Of a stretch of DNA of 64,000 nt, positions 49,226 through 58,449 are shown piece after piece. This DNA comes from Microbacterium candidum (GTDB lineage: Bacteria > Actinomycetota > Actinomycetes > Actinomycetales > Microbacteriaceae): positions 930,001 to 994,000 of the forward strand of contig NZ_JASXSZ010000001.1 in the NCBI RefSeq assembly GCF_030315975.1, in the 5' to 3' direction. Every line of letters starts with the position of its first letter. Within the stretch, counting starts at the first letter, position 1. A program made the position numbers and the translations under genes. The notes beneath the pieces were generated by a model, which worked only from the letters and a program-made list of their open reading frames with translations, did not search any database and was not told where the DNA came from.

Positions 49226-50341
49226 GTGCAGAAGCGACGTCAGACCCTTCTCTTTCGTGACACGGCGGTGGAGTCGTTGACGCTGTCGATCGAGCTGTAT
49301 AACCGACCCTCGCCTATTGGCCGCAACCATGCTGTGCCGATCCTGCTCGGGCACGGGTTCGAGATGTTGTTGAAGGCTGTCATCTTCCAGATTCGGGGCA
49401 CAGTCCGCGAGCCGGGGGAGGACAAGAACAGTCACAGCCTCGGCAAGTGCATCGCGATCGCCAAAGACGACCTTGAGATCATCTCCGCCGACGAACACGC
49501 CCTCCTCGCCACGGTTAAGCAGGACCGCGACATGGCAACGCATGACACCCTCGAGATCGGCGAGCAGCTCTTCTGGGTTCGACTTCGCTCGGCGATTACG
49601 CTGTTTCGGCGTGTGCTCAAGGACTCCCTCGATGACGACCTCTCCGTCCTGATGCCTGCGCGGGTGCTCCCCGTGAGCACCGAACCGGTGACGGACATGC
49701 ATGCACTAGTCGAGGATGAGATTCGAGCCGTGCTATCTCTGCTGGCGCCCAACACGCGGAAGGGACCGGAGGCGCGTGCACGCATCCGCCCGTTGCTCAG
49801 CCTTGACGGTGCGGCGACAGGTCGAATGGACCCTCCTTCAGAGGCCGAGGTTGCGAAAGCGGAGAAGCTTCTACGCGCTGGCGGTGACTGGCGGCGCGTC
49901 CTGCCGGGCCTGGCGACGCTGAGCTTCGACCCAGTTTCGCCCGAGACGGGCGCGCAGGAGATCGTGTTGCGTGTAGGCAAAGCCGCCGACGCCATACCGG
50001 TACGGGCGGCCAAACCCGGTGAAGAAGCTCTCGCCTACCGGCGCATGGACCCGCAACGCGAGTTCGGCATCCAGCTCACACAGTTCGGTGCAAAGCTAGG
50101 GCTGACCCGTCAGCAGGGGTACGCGATCATCTGGAAGCTTGATCTGAAGAGCGATGATCGCGCCTACTACGCAATGACCAGTCAGCTTGGAAACATCCAG
50201 TTCCAGGGTCTCAGCGCGAGAGCGCTTGAACTGGCGAAGCGGGCGATTGAGGGCGGGCTCGTGGTTGAGGACGCCACTCGCGAGTTCAACGCGTCCCAGC
50301 GGCAAGCTCGGGTGACGACATCGGCTGCCAAGGCGCAGTGA
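49226..50341 (+). CDS. DUF3644/HEPN-like protein
   Basis: 371 aa. The N-terminal 170 residues look like the DUF3644 group: LFRDTAVESLTLSIELYN, AVPILLGHGFEMLLKAVIFQ, HSLGKCI, and R101-DMAT-H106, which fits the RX4-6H motif of HEPN RNases. The C-terminal half is of unknown type, with a helix-rich segment LTQFGAKLGLTRQQGYAIIW that could be a DNA- or RNA-contact region. GTG at 49226, 9 bp after the protease stop, so same operon. HEPN proteins in defence loci often cut RNA; activity here is inferred from two residues and context. Confidence 0.7.
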   Translation: MQKRRQTLLFRDTAVESLTLSIELYNRPSPIGRNHAVPILLGHGFEMLLKAVIFQIRGTVREPGEDKNSHSLGKCIAIAKDDLEIISADEHALLATVKQDRDMATHDTLEIGEQLFWVRLRSAITLFRRVLKDSLDDDLSVLMPARVLPVSTEPVTDMHALVEDEIRAVLSLLAPNTRKGPEARARIRPLLSLDGAATGRMDPPSEAEVAKAEKLLRAGGDWRRVLPGLATLSFDPVSPETGAQEIVLRVGKAADAIPVRAAKPGEEALAYRRMDPQREFGIQLTQFGAKLGLTRQQGYAIIWKLDLKSDDRAYYAMTSQLGNIQFQGLSARALELAKRAIEGGLVVEDATREFNASQRQARVTTSAAKAQ

Positions 50342-50416
50342 CGTCGCACGCCGTGGATAGGCTGAAACGCCCGCGATCTCTGTGCGGGGCGTGCATCATA
50401 TGACGGAGGTCGACGC

Positions 50417-53248
50417 GTGGCACCGAAACGCAAGCTGATTGAGGTCTCGATCCCGCTCGACGAAATCAACAAGCAGTCGGCGCGCGAGAAGTCGATACGT
50501 CACGGGCACCCGAGCACGCTGCACCTTTGGTGGGCGCGGCGACCACTGGCGACGGCGCGGGCGGTACTGTTTGCGCAGCTCGTTGATGACCCTTCTGTGC
50601 GAGAGGACGAGTTCATCGCCGAGGCGCGGCAGAAGGGGTACGAAGACCCCGAAGGCTGGGCCGGCCACCGCATCAAGCAGGAGCGTGAGCGCCTTTTCGA
50701 CCTCATCACGCGCATGGTCGATTGGGACAATCTGGGCGACGAGGCCCTGTTCGACGCCGTCCGTGCCGAGATCATGAAGTCCACGAACGGTAACCCGCCC
50801 GCAATCCTCGACCCGTTCGCAGGCGGAGGCACGATCCCGCTGGAGGCGCAACGCCTCGGGCTAGAGGCCCACGCGAGCGACCTCAATCCCGTCGCGGTGC
50901 TCATCAACAAGGCGCTCATCGAGATCCCACCGAAGTTCGCCGGGCGCGAGCCGGTGTTTCCCGGTGCTGCAGGCACTCGCACCAACTGGCCGAAGGCGAC
51001 GGGTCTTGCGGAAGACGTGCGACGGTACGGTGACTGGATGCGGGACGAGGCGCAGAAGCGCATCGGTCATCTCTACCCGAAGGCGACACTCCCCGGCGGC
51101 GGTGAAGCGACTGTCATCGCTTGGATCTGGGCGCGCACCGTCTCCTGCCCGAACCCGGCGTGCGGCATCGAGATGCCCCTCGTGCGGTCATGGTGGCTGG
51201 GCAAGAAGAAGGGCAAGGAGGCGTACATCGTGCCGCGGGTGGTCGGCTCGCGCGTGGAGTACGGAATGGGGCATAGCGCGGAGGATGCGCCCGCGGGTGA
51301 CACGGATGGCACCGTTGGCCGCACCGGAGCAACTTGCATCTCGTGCGGCGCGGCGGTTGACCTGTCTTATGTTCGAGCCGAGGGGCGGGCAGGGCGGCTT
51401 GGACGCGACCTGATTGCAATCGTCGCCGAGGGAGGCCGTGCACGCACCTATCTCCCACCGAACGCTTCGCATCGCGCTGCCGCTGAGGTGGATCGACCTG
51501 ATGAGTTGCCCGAAGGTGCGATTGCCGAACAGGCGCTCGGTTTTCGTGTGCAGGCTTACGGGCTCACGGAATGGGCCGATCTGTTCACGAATCGCCAGCT
51601 CGTGACCCTCACGACGCTCAGCGACATCGTCAGCGCAGTCAGAGACCGCGCTCTTGGAGACGCTCAGCTCGCACTCGCAGGAGTAGGCGAACGGTTGGAG
51701 ACTGGCGGTTCAGGCGCGGCAGCTTACGCAGACGCGGTTGCGACCTATCTGGCTCTCGCCCTTTCGCGGATGAGCGACCGGCACTCATTGCTGACCACTT
51801 GGGATTCCGGCCCCAAGAAGGAATACGAACGGAGCGTCTTCTCGAGACCGGCCGTTCAGATGACCTGGGACTTCACCGAGTCCAACCCTCTAGGAGGAGC
51901 AGGCGCGAGCTTCGACGCCAGTCTCGCTTGGCTGGTCAAAGCAGTGGAGCGCCTCCCGGGACATAACCGCGGGGTCGTTGACGCTGCCGACGCCGCAGCA
52001 AGAAACTTCGATTCGCTTCTTATATCAACCGACCCGCCCTACTACGACAACATTGGCTACTCGGACTTGTCGGACTACTTCTATGTTTGGCTCCGACGGT
52101 CGCTGCGGGACATCCATCCAGGCCTGTTCAGCACGATCCTGGTTCCGAAGGCTGAAGAGCTCGTAGCAAATCCGTATCGACACGACGGGGCGGACGGCGC
52201 CAGGCGATTCTTCGAACATGGCTTTGAGCAAGTTTTCGCACGAGCACGACACTCAACTTCGGGCGACTACCCGATAGCCGTCTACTATGCCTTCAAGCAG
52301 TCCGAGACGGACGAAGGGGGCGATGCTTCCACGGGGTGGGAGACGATACTCGGCTCGATGGTGCGGGCCGGATGGCAAGTTACCGCGACGTGGCCGATGC
52401 GGTCGGAATTGGCTACCCGCATTCGCAATATTGGTAGCAATGCCCTCGCGACATCTGTTGTGCTCTCCCTACGACCACGCCCCGAAGGCGCTCCAATTAC
52501 TGACCGGCGTGGTTTCATCGCTGCCATGAAGCGCGAGCTTGGCCCGGCGCTGCGCGAATTGCAGCAGGGCGGGATCGCGCCGGTTGACCTTCCGCAGTCG
52601 GCCATCGGGCCCGGCATGGCAGTGTTCTCGCGGTACGCGAGGGTCATCGAGTCCGACGGCTCGGAGATGACGGTGCGCTCCGCGCTCGCACGTATCAACG
52701 AGGTGCTGGACGAGCTGCTGACCGAACAGGAGGGCGACTTTGATCCGACGACGAGATTCGCCATCGCCTGGTATCGGAGTAACGGCTATGACGCCGGGGC
52801 GTTCGGCGACGCCGAGAACCTGGCACGAGCCCGAGCGACGGCAGTCTCGGCGATGGAGCGCGGAGGCATCTTGAGCGCCCGCGCGGGCAGGGTGCAGCTC
52901 TACCGTCCCGTCGACCTGCCCGACGACTACGACGTGACGACTGATCAGCGCACCTCGGCGTGGGAGGCGCTCCAGCACACCATCCGCATCCAGGAGGCCG
53001 AGGGCATCCCGGCTGCGGGCGCGTTCCTGCACGACGCAAGCCGCCGATCCGACGGCGCGGTCGACCTCGACCTCGTGAAGGAGTTGGCGTACCTGCTGTT
53101 CCAGGTCGCCGAGAAGAACGGCTGGACGAAGGACGCTATCTCGTTTAACGGCATCGCCACCTCCTGGTCGGAGCTGCTCGACTCCAGGCGCACGGCCATG
53201 CCGGTCAGTATCGCGGCGACCCTTGACTTCGACACACTCAACGAGTAG
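50417..53248 (+). CDS. DUF1156 Zn-ribbon DNA methyltransferase
   Basis: 943 aa. The N-terminal DUF1156 region (KLIEVSIPLDEINKQSAREK, HPSTLHLWWARRPLATARAV) is followed by SAM-binding motif I ILDPFAGGGTIPLEA (132-139) and a split zinc ribbon (C244-x4-C249, C307-x2-C310). Catalytic motif IV is S-TDPPYYDNIGYSDLSDYF (D539PPY), consistent with an amino-group (N6-adenine or N4-cytosine) methylase, the class known as COG1743. GTG at 50417 with GGAGGT at 50404-50409. Such methylases occur beside DUF499 ATPases and helicases in defence islands. It would mark self DNA for the cassette. Confidence 0.93.
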   Translation: MAPKRKLIEVSIPLDEINKQSAREKSIRHGHPSTLHLWWARRPLATARAVLFAQLVDDPSVREDEFIAEARQKGYEDPEGWAGHRIKQERERLFDLITRMVDWDNLGDEALFDAVRAEIMKSTNGNPPAILDPFAGGGTIPLEAQRLGLEAHASDLNPVAVLINKALIEIPPKFAGREPVFPGAAGTRTNWPKATGLAEDVRRYGDWMRDEAQKRIGHLYPKATLPGGGEATVIAWIWARTVSCPNPACGIEMPLVRSWWLGKKKGKEAYIVPRVVGSRVEYGMGHSAEDAPAGDTDGTVGRTGATCISCGAAVDLSYVRAEGRAGRLGRDLIAIVAEGGRARTYLPPNASHRAAAEVDRPDELPEGAIAEQALGFRVQAYGLTEWADLFTNRQLVTLTTLSDIVSAVRDRALGDAQLALAGVGERLETGGSGAAAYADAVATYLALALSRMSDRHSLLTTWDSGPKKEYERSVFSRPAVQMTWDFTESNPLGGAGASFDASLAWLVKAVERLPGHNRGVVDAADAAARNFDSLLISTDPPYYDNIGYSDLSDYFYVWLRRSLRDIHPGLFSTILVPKAEELVANPYRHDGADGARRFFEHGFEQVFARARHSTSGDYPIAVYYAFKQSETDEGGDASTGWETILGSMVRAGWQVTATWPMRSELATRIRNIGSNALATSVVLSLRPRPEGAPITDRRGFIAAMKRELGPALRELQQGGIAPVDLPQSAIGPGMAVFSRYARVIESDGSEMTVRSALARINEVLDELLTEQEGDFDPTTRFAIAWYRSNGYDAGAFGDAENLARARATAVSAMERGGILSARAGRVQLYRPVDLPDDYDVTTDQRTSAWEALQHTIRIQEAEGIPAAGAFLHDASRRSDGAVDLDLVKELAYLLFQVAEKNGWTKDAISFNGIATSWSELLDSRRTAMPVSIAATLDFDTLNE

Positions 53249-53262
53249 GACGCGCAAATCGC

Positions 53263-54363
53263 CTAATCACACTGATTCCGCATTGTCACGTACATGTCGG
53301 GGAAGGCCTCGACGAACTGGAGGTAGTCAAGCCCGTACACGGCATCAGCGACAGGGAGCGAACCGACCAAATCGATGCCGTCGAGCGTGGCCGCAAGCTT
53401 GAGGTTGGCATCGGCAGTCAGTGACACGCCTACCTCTCCCAGCTCTAAGACGTAGTTGTACCCGTTGTGAATGTCCCGCCCAATCTGTGCGGCGCGCTCC
53501 ACCCACCTCGCGCTAGCGTTGGCGCATCTCGTGAAGCCTGCAAGACCGATGACTTTGCCGCCGTCGGTGATTCTGTCGGTTACGACGCGCTGGTCAGCTG
53601 CCGGCACATCCTTCGTCTTGCGTGTGAACAGGTTTCGGACGTACTGATCTGCCGGTGGCGCGTCCGCTGCAACCCTTTCGTCCCACCGCGTCGCGAGGTC
53701 CGGGAGAGTGCTGGCGTTCGTGAAGTGCTCCAGAGGGCGATGCAGGACCGTTCCGCCGCCCTGTGGTACCTCGGCGAACGCGAAGTCGAGACGCACTGTA
53801 CTTGAACGCGCAAGGCGTGGCTCAATGTCGGTGAAGAAGCGTTCCGCGTCGAAGAGGGTCTCGAGCACGGAACGGCATTGCACGGACCGCCGATAGCCGT
53901 CCTGCGCCTCACCGCGTGCGCGCTTCTGGCGATCAGTGGCTGTGGTTTTCACCTCGAGGTACCCGGGGGGAAGGGCGTCAAAGCTGGCCCAGTGCCACAG
54001 GGTGCGGATCACCTGGCCGCCATCGGTGAGCGGGACGCTGTGGAGCCGTTTCTCCACAAGGAGGTCATCGAAGGTCACGATCGCGTGGGTCTCACAATTG
54101 CGGATGAGCTCGAGTCCCATCACGACGAGGCCGCCCGGAGTTGTTGCACGAGAGGTGCGGTAGGTGTCCGGGAGGGAGGCCTGGAACACCGACTCGTCGA
54201 GGATGTTCACGATCATGCATGCGTTCGCCGCTTCGATCAATGCTGCCTCTTTGTCCTCGATCGTCGCGTACCAGTAGGTGAGGATCGCTCGTCGTAGGGC
54301 TCTCATGTAGCGTCTTGCCTTCGCAAAGGCGAGGTCATCGAGACCGTCAACTTTCTCGTCCAT
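53263..54363 (-). CDS. Unknown protein, antisense to the defence operon
   Basis: 366 aa, no family recognised. Predominantly helical N-terminus (FAKARRYMRALRRAILTYWY, EAALIEAANACMIVNILDES), a middle with VTFDDLLVEKRLHSVPLT and GYLEVKTTATDRQKRARGEA, and a strand-rich C-terminus (LAATLDGIDLVGSL). The E-V-K in YLEVKTTAT after a possible upstream Asp is vaguely PD-(D/E)XK-like. ATG at 54363 chosen because GAAGGG lies 6 nt upstream; ATG 54369 is in frame. It converges with the methylase gene (14-bp gap) and diverges from the DUF499 gene. Confidence 0.65.
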   Translation of the reverse strand: MDEKVDGLDDLAFAKARRYMRALRRAILTYWYATIEDKEAALIEAANACMIVNILDESVFQASLPDTYRTSRATTPGGLVVMGLELIRNCETHAIVTFDDLLVEKRLHSVPLTDGGQVIRTLWHWASFDALPPGYLEVKTTATDRQKRARGEAQDGYRRSVQCRSVLETLFDAERFFTDIEPRLARSSTVRLDFAFAEVPQGGGTVLHRPLEHFTNASTLPDLATRWDERVAADAPPADQYVRNLFTRKTKDVPAADQRVVTDRITDGGKVIGLAGFTRCANASARWVERAAQIGRDIHNGYNYVLELGEVGVSLTADANLKLAATLDGIDLVGSLPVADAVYGLDYLQFVEAFPDMYVTMRNQCD

Positions 54364-54474
54364 CGGCATCCCTTCCCCACAGCTTCGGGCAACCACGAAT
54401 CGCAGCAGCCCGGCCTGGATCACCCGACGCTGTCGTAGACGCCCAGTAGCCTAATCTGCGGGGGGCATATCCAA

Positions 54475-57400
54475 ATGGCGACTACCAACCGTGACCGCAT
54501 TGGGCGGATGTTCGAGATCCTTGCGGAGGCGCTTGACGCGTTCATCTCGGAGACGCTGGCGCCGGAGATCGGCGATTCCGACTGGGCGCTCGTCGTCAAG
54601 TTGGCCGATGAGGCCAAGGGCATCAACGTCGTTGGCAAGGAGTACAGCCGCGAAGACCCGCAGGTGCAGCTCCGCATGCTCACGGAGGGGATCACGGGCC
54701 GTGTGAAGCACGGCTGGTACCCGTTCAAGGGCATCATCACGCACGAGCTCGAGGCGTACGCGAGTCTCCTGCGTGCCGTGCGCAACGACTGGGCGCACAA
54801 CAAGAGCTTCGACGACGACGCGGCGCTCCGAGCGCTTGATTACTCGCGGCTCCTCCTCGCAGCAATCGGCCAGGGATACGCGGCCGACAAGGTGGATGCG
54901 ATTCGGCTTGACCTGCGGCGGATCGCGACGGGCAAGCAGGATTCGCGCGCGCTGAAGTCCTCGTCGGTCGTGCCGGGCGCATCGGGTTTGGCACCGTGGC
55001 GGCAGGTGTTGAAGCCGCGCGACGAGGTGGCGACCGGCAACTTCCAGTCCAGCGAGTTCGCCGCCGACCTGTACAAGGTCGCCCGAGACCCCGCGGCGAC
55101 GAGCGGGGAGTATTCCGACCCGGCGCAGTTCTTTGCCCGCACCTATCTGACGGAGGGTCTGCGCGACCTCATCGGCCGCGCCGTGAAGCGCCTGGCTGGG
55201 GATGCGAATGCCTCGCCTGTGGTGAACCTCCAGACGAACTTCGGTGGCGGCAAGTCGCACTCGATGCTCGCGCTGTGGCACCTGGCCGGTGGTCTGCCGC
55301 TGAGCCGATTCCCGCAGGAGGCGCAGGAACTCCTGACTGCGAACGGGTACCCGGCCCAAGGCATCACGGCCGGCCGGGTCGCTCTGGTCGGCAACCATTT
55401 CGCACCGCAAGGCGAGACGAAGGGCGACGGCACCCGCGTGAACACGCTGTGGGGTGAGCTCGCCTGGCAGCTTGGCGGGCGCGAGGCGTTTGAGATCGTG
55501 CGAGAGCACGACGAGAAGCGCACCAACCCGGGCGGTGACCTGCATGTGCTTCTGGCGACGTACGCGCCCGCGGTCATCCTGATCGACGAGTGGGTTGCGT
55601 ACGCGCGACAGCTGTATGGCCGCGAGGATCTCGCGGGCGGCACCTTCGACACGCAGTTCACGTTCGCGCAGTCGCTGACCGAGGCTGCGAAGTCGATCCC
55701 CGGCGTGCTGCTGGCAATCTCGATCCCCGCCTCACATGACGGTGACGACAGTGGCGAGGTTGCAGGTGCGGCTGAGGAGGTCGGTGGGTCGAACGGTATG
55801 GAGGCGCTCAAGCGGCTTCAGAACGTTGTGCGCCGGGTGGCCGATCAGTGGCGGCCAGCCTCGAGTGACGAGGCGTACCGGATCGTGAAGCAGCGCCTGT
55901 TTGAGTCGGAGGATGCGCAGGCGCTCGCACAGATCTCGGCGACCGCGAAGGCGTTCAGCGAGTTCTACCAGGCCAATGCGACTGAGTTCCCGAAGGAGGC
56001 TCGAGACCCGCAGTACGGGCGGCGCATCGAGCAGACCTACCCGCTGCATCCGGAGCTGTTCGACCGCCTCTATGAGGACTGGTCATCGCTGGAGCGGTTC
56101 CAGCGCACCCGTGGTGTGCTGAGGCTCATGAACACCGTCATCCACGCCCTTTGGGTTGGTGAGGACCAGGGGCCGCTTATCCTGCCCGGTTCCATCCCGC
56201 TGTCGGTCGCGTCGGTGAACGCCGAGCTGACGCAGTACCTCCAGGACTCGTGGAAGGCCGTCATCGACGCTGACGTGGACGGGGTCAACTCCGAGCCCGC
56301 CCGCATCGACAATGACAAGCCGGTGCTCGGGCAGCGGTCGGCGACCAAACGCCTGGCCCGCACTGTGTTCTTCGGCGCAGCGCCGACGATCGGCACCGCA
56401 CACAAGGGCATCGATACGCAGCGGGTGTTCATCGGCACAGCGGTGCCCGGCGACGTTGTCGGCAACTTCCACTCGGCATTGACCCAGCTCGGTGATCGTA
56501 CGACGTACTACTACTCGTCGGCAGGTAAGCACTGGTATGACACCCAGGCGAACATCACGCGCAGGGCGAAGGATGCCGCAGACGCGCTGCACCCCGAGGA
56601 CGTGTGGGCCGAGATCGTGCGACGGCTCCGCGCCGAGGAGCGGGCGCGATCGGACTTCGCGGGAGTGCACGTCGGCCCCACCGATTCGGGCGACATCCCG
56701 GACACGGACCAGGCCCGGCTCGTCATCCTGCACCCGCGGTATCCGCACCGCCGGAAGAAGGACGACTCGCCCGCCCGTGTCTTCGCCCAGCAAGCGACCG
56801 AGCGCCGCGGGACCGCGAACCGCGCGAACCGGAACATGGTCGTCTTCCTCGCTCCGGATGAGGAGCGCCTCGCGGAACTTGACCAGGCCGCCCGGGCGTT
56901 CCTGGCCTGGAAGGAGATCGTCGACAAGTCGAACGAGCTCAACCTGACGCCGCAGCAACTCGCGCAGGCCACCGACAAGCGTGACCAGTTCGGCCGCACC
57001 GTCGACGACCGTCTCGCGTTGACATACCAGTGGGTACTGAACCCCGTTGCTCCGGATCCCGGTTCGCCGTTCGAGCTAGAGGAGGTCAAGGCTGACGGGC
57101 AGGCTGGCTCGCTCGCTGAGCGCGTCGCCAAGAAGCTTGGCGGCGCAGGTGCCTACTCCACCCAACACGCGGCACGATCCATCCGCCTCGCACTGGACAC
57201 GAAGGTGCCCGCAGCATGGTCGACCGGTCACATCACCGTCGGCGACCTGTGGAGCCTGTACGCGCAGTACCCGTACATGCCGCGACTGCGCTCGCGCGAG
57301 GTGCTGATCGACGCCGTCGACAACCAGCCCCTTCTCTGGCAGAGCGAGAGCTTCGCACTCGCCGACGGCTGCGACGAGGCGACCAAGCACTACAGCGGGC

Positions 57401-57846
57401 TCTGGCTGCCCGGCGAATCGGGCCGGGCGCCCGTCACCGATGCGACGCTGATCGTCAAGCCTGCACTGGCCGAGGCTCAGCGCGCCAAGGATGTGGCGAC
57501 AATAGCGACGCCGGGCGGTGCGACTGCGTCAGGCGCGGACACTCCGGCTGGTGGGACATCGTTCGCAGGGGGCGCCACGATCACGGTGGCGCCCCTCCCC
57601 ACGAAGAAGCCTGCGGTGACCCGGTACGTCGGGAGCGCGCCGATCAGCGCCGAACGGTACTCCGCCGACTTCGCCAAGATCGCCACTGAGGTGCTCGCCA
57701 ACCTCGCGGCATCCGGAGCGAAACTCACGATCTCACTGTCTGTCGACGCCATCCATCCTGACGGCTTCACCGAGCAGCAGCTTCGCACCATCCGCGAGAA
57801 CGCCACCACCCTGAAGTTCACCACCAACGAGTTCGAGGCAGAGTAG
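54475..57846 (+). CDS. HEPN-DUF499 AAA-type ATPase
   Basis: 1123 aa. Residues 1-135 look like a Swt1/HEPN-type domain (DRIGRMFEILAEALDAFI, and R103-NDWA-H108, fitting RX4H). Then comes the DUF499 ATPase (COG1483-like): Walker A TNFGGGKSHSMLAL (257-261, three Gly then KS), Walker B AVILIDEWVAYAR (371-372), a sensor-like AISIPASHD, and a winged-helix-rich middle. A Ala/Gly linker near residue 1020 leads to a C-terminal domain (SAERYSADFAKIATEVL). ATG at 54475. DUF499 genes typically travel with DUF1156 methylases; the ATPase is probably the sensor/motor of the system and HEPN a possible effector. Confidence 0.9.
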   Translation: MATTNRDRIGRMFEILAEALDAFISETLAPEIGDSDWALVVKLADEAKGINVVGKEYSREDPQVQLRMLTEGITGRVKHGWYPFKGIITHELEAYASLLRAVRNDWAHNKSFDDDAALRALDYSRLLLAAIGQGYAADKVDAIRLDLRRIATGKQDSRALKSSSVVPGASGLAPWRQVLKPRDEVATGNFQSSEFAADLYKVARDPAATSGEYSDPAQFFARTYLTEGLRDLIGRAVKRLAGDANASPVVNLQTNFGGGKSHSMLALWHLAGGLPLSRFPQEAQELLTANGYPAQGITAGRVALVGNHFAPQGETKGDGTRVNTLWGELAWQLGGREAFEIVREHDEKRTNPGGDLHVLLATYAPAVILIDEWVAYARQLYGREDLAGGTFDTQFTFAQSLTEAAKSIPGVLLAISIPASHDGDDSGEVAGAAEEVGGSNGMEALKRLQNVVRRVADQWRPASSDEAYRIVKQRLFESEDAQALAQISATAKAFSEFYQANATEFPKEARDPQYGRRIEQTYPLHPELFDRLYEDWSSLERFQRTRGVLRLMNTVIHALWVGEDQGPLILPGSIPLSVASVNAELTQYLQDSWKAVIDADVDGVNSEPARIDNDKPVLGQRSATKRLARTVFFGAAPTIGTAHKGIDTQRVFIGTAVPGDVVGNFHSALTQLGDRTTYYYSSAGKHWYDTQANITRRAKDAADALHPEDVWAEIVRRLRAEERARSDFAGVHVGPTDSGDIPDTDQARLVILHPRYPHRRKKDDSPARVFAQQATERRGTANRANRNMVVFLAPDEERLAELDQAARAFLAWKEIVDKSNELNLTPQQLAQATDKRDQFGRTVDDRLALTYQWVLNPVAPDPGSPFELEEVKADGQAGSLAERVAKKLGGAGAYSTQHAARSIRLALDTKVPAAWSTGHITVGDLWSLYAQYPYMPRLRSREVLIDAVDNQPLLWQSESFALADGCDEATKHYSGLWLPGESGRAPVTDATLIVKPALAEAQRAKDVATIATPGGATASGADTPAGGTSFAGGATITVAPLPTKKPAVTRYVGSAPISAERYSADFAKIATEVLANLAASGAKLTISLSVDAIHPDGFTEQQLRTIRENATTLKFTTNEFEAE

Positions 57847-57852
57847 AGATCG

Positions 57853-58395
57853 ATGTTCGGCTTTGCGTTTTCCGGTCCTGGAGACCTGGCGACGTGGGTC
57901 TCGGTTGTCTTCACCCTGATCGCTGGCGCGTCCGCAGCGATCGCGTTCGTCATGTTGCGGCGCCGTGAGCGTCGACAGGCGCTTACCGACCTGCATGCAT
58001 CACTCACCTCAGGTGAAACCGCGCGGGCGCGGAACACAATCGGCACCCTGCTGTACTCGAATGAAGCGGGCGACCAACCGACGCGGACTGAGTCCATCGA
58101 GGCGTACTTCGCGCTCATCTGGGCACTCCAGCGCGCGCGCAACGTGTTTCGTACGTATTCGTTGTATTGGCGGGCTCTCGACGCTCCGCAGAGCCGTCTC
58201 CACAGCATTGCACCATCGCGTAGCAGCGACGCGAGTCTTGCGCTGACCTGGAACCTCACCGAGATCGCCGAGAACGTTGTCCAATTCCACGATTTGTATA
58301 GCGCGAAGTGGGCGATCGAAGACGAGGATGCCTGGGACGACATCGGTACATACGTCAATGCGGAGCGGCTCGGGCGCAGTACTGCACGTCGTTGA
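57853..58395 (+). CDS. Single-pass membrane protein of the defence operon
   Basis: 180 aa, not recognised. One N-terminal membrane helix (LATWVSVVFTLIAGASAAIAF...) followed by the basic stop-transfer LRRRERRQ and a cytoplasmic helical domain of about 140 residues (YFALIWALQRARNVFRTYSLYW, IAENVVQFHDLYSAKW). The topology resembles small DUF4760-type actinobacterial proteins, a weak guess. ATG at 57853 is 6 bp after the ATPase stop, so it is co-transcribed. Membrane-anchored partners in defence operons are often effectors; nothing proves that here. Confidence 0.7.
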   Translation: MFGFAFSGPGDLATWVSVVFTLIAGASAAIAFVMLRRRERRQALTDLHASLTSGETARARNTIGTLLYSNEAGDQPTRTESIEAYFALIWALQRARNVFRTYSLYWRALDAPQSRLHSIAPSRSSDASLALTWNLTEIAENVVQFHDLYSAKWAIEDEDAWDDIGTYVNAERLGRSTARR

Positions 58396-58449
58396 CTGAC
58401 TCACCCAACACGGCAGCTCCACGAATCCGGGCGCGTTGCTCCGGGACTG

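Noticed and set aside
57477..58358. Minus-strand frame across the end of the DUF499 gene and the membrane-protein gene
   Set aside because: Antisense to two coupled genes and without start signals or domains.
43867..58395. DISARM or BREX identity for the cassette
   Set aside because: A DrmD-like helicase and a methylase are present, but no drmA/DUF1998 drmB/PLD drmC, and no pglZ, brxC or Lon-like genes; calling it either would be wrong on this evidence.
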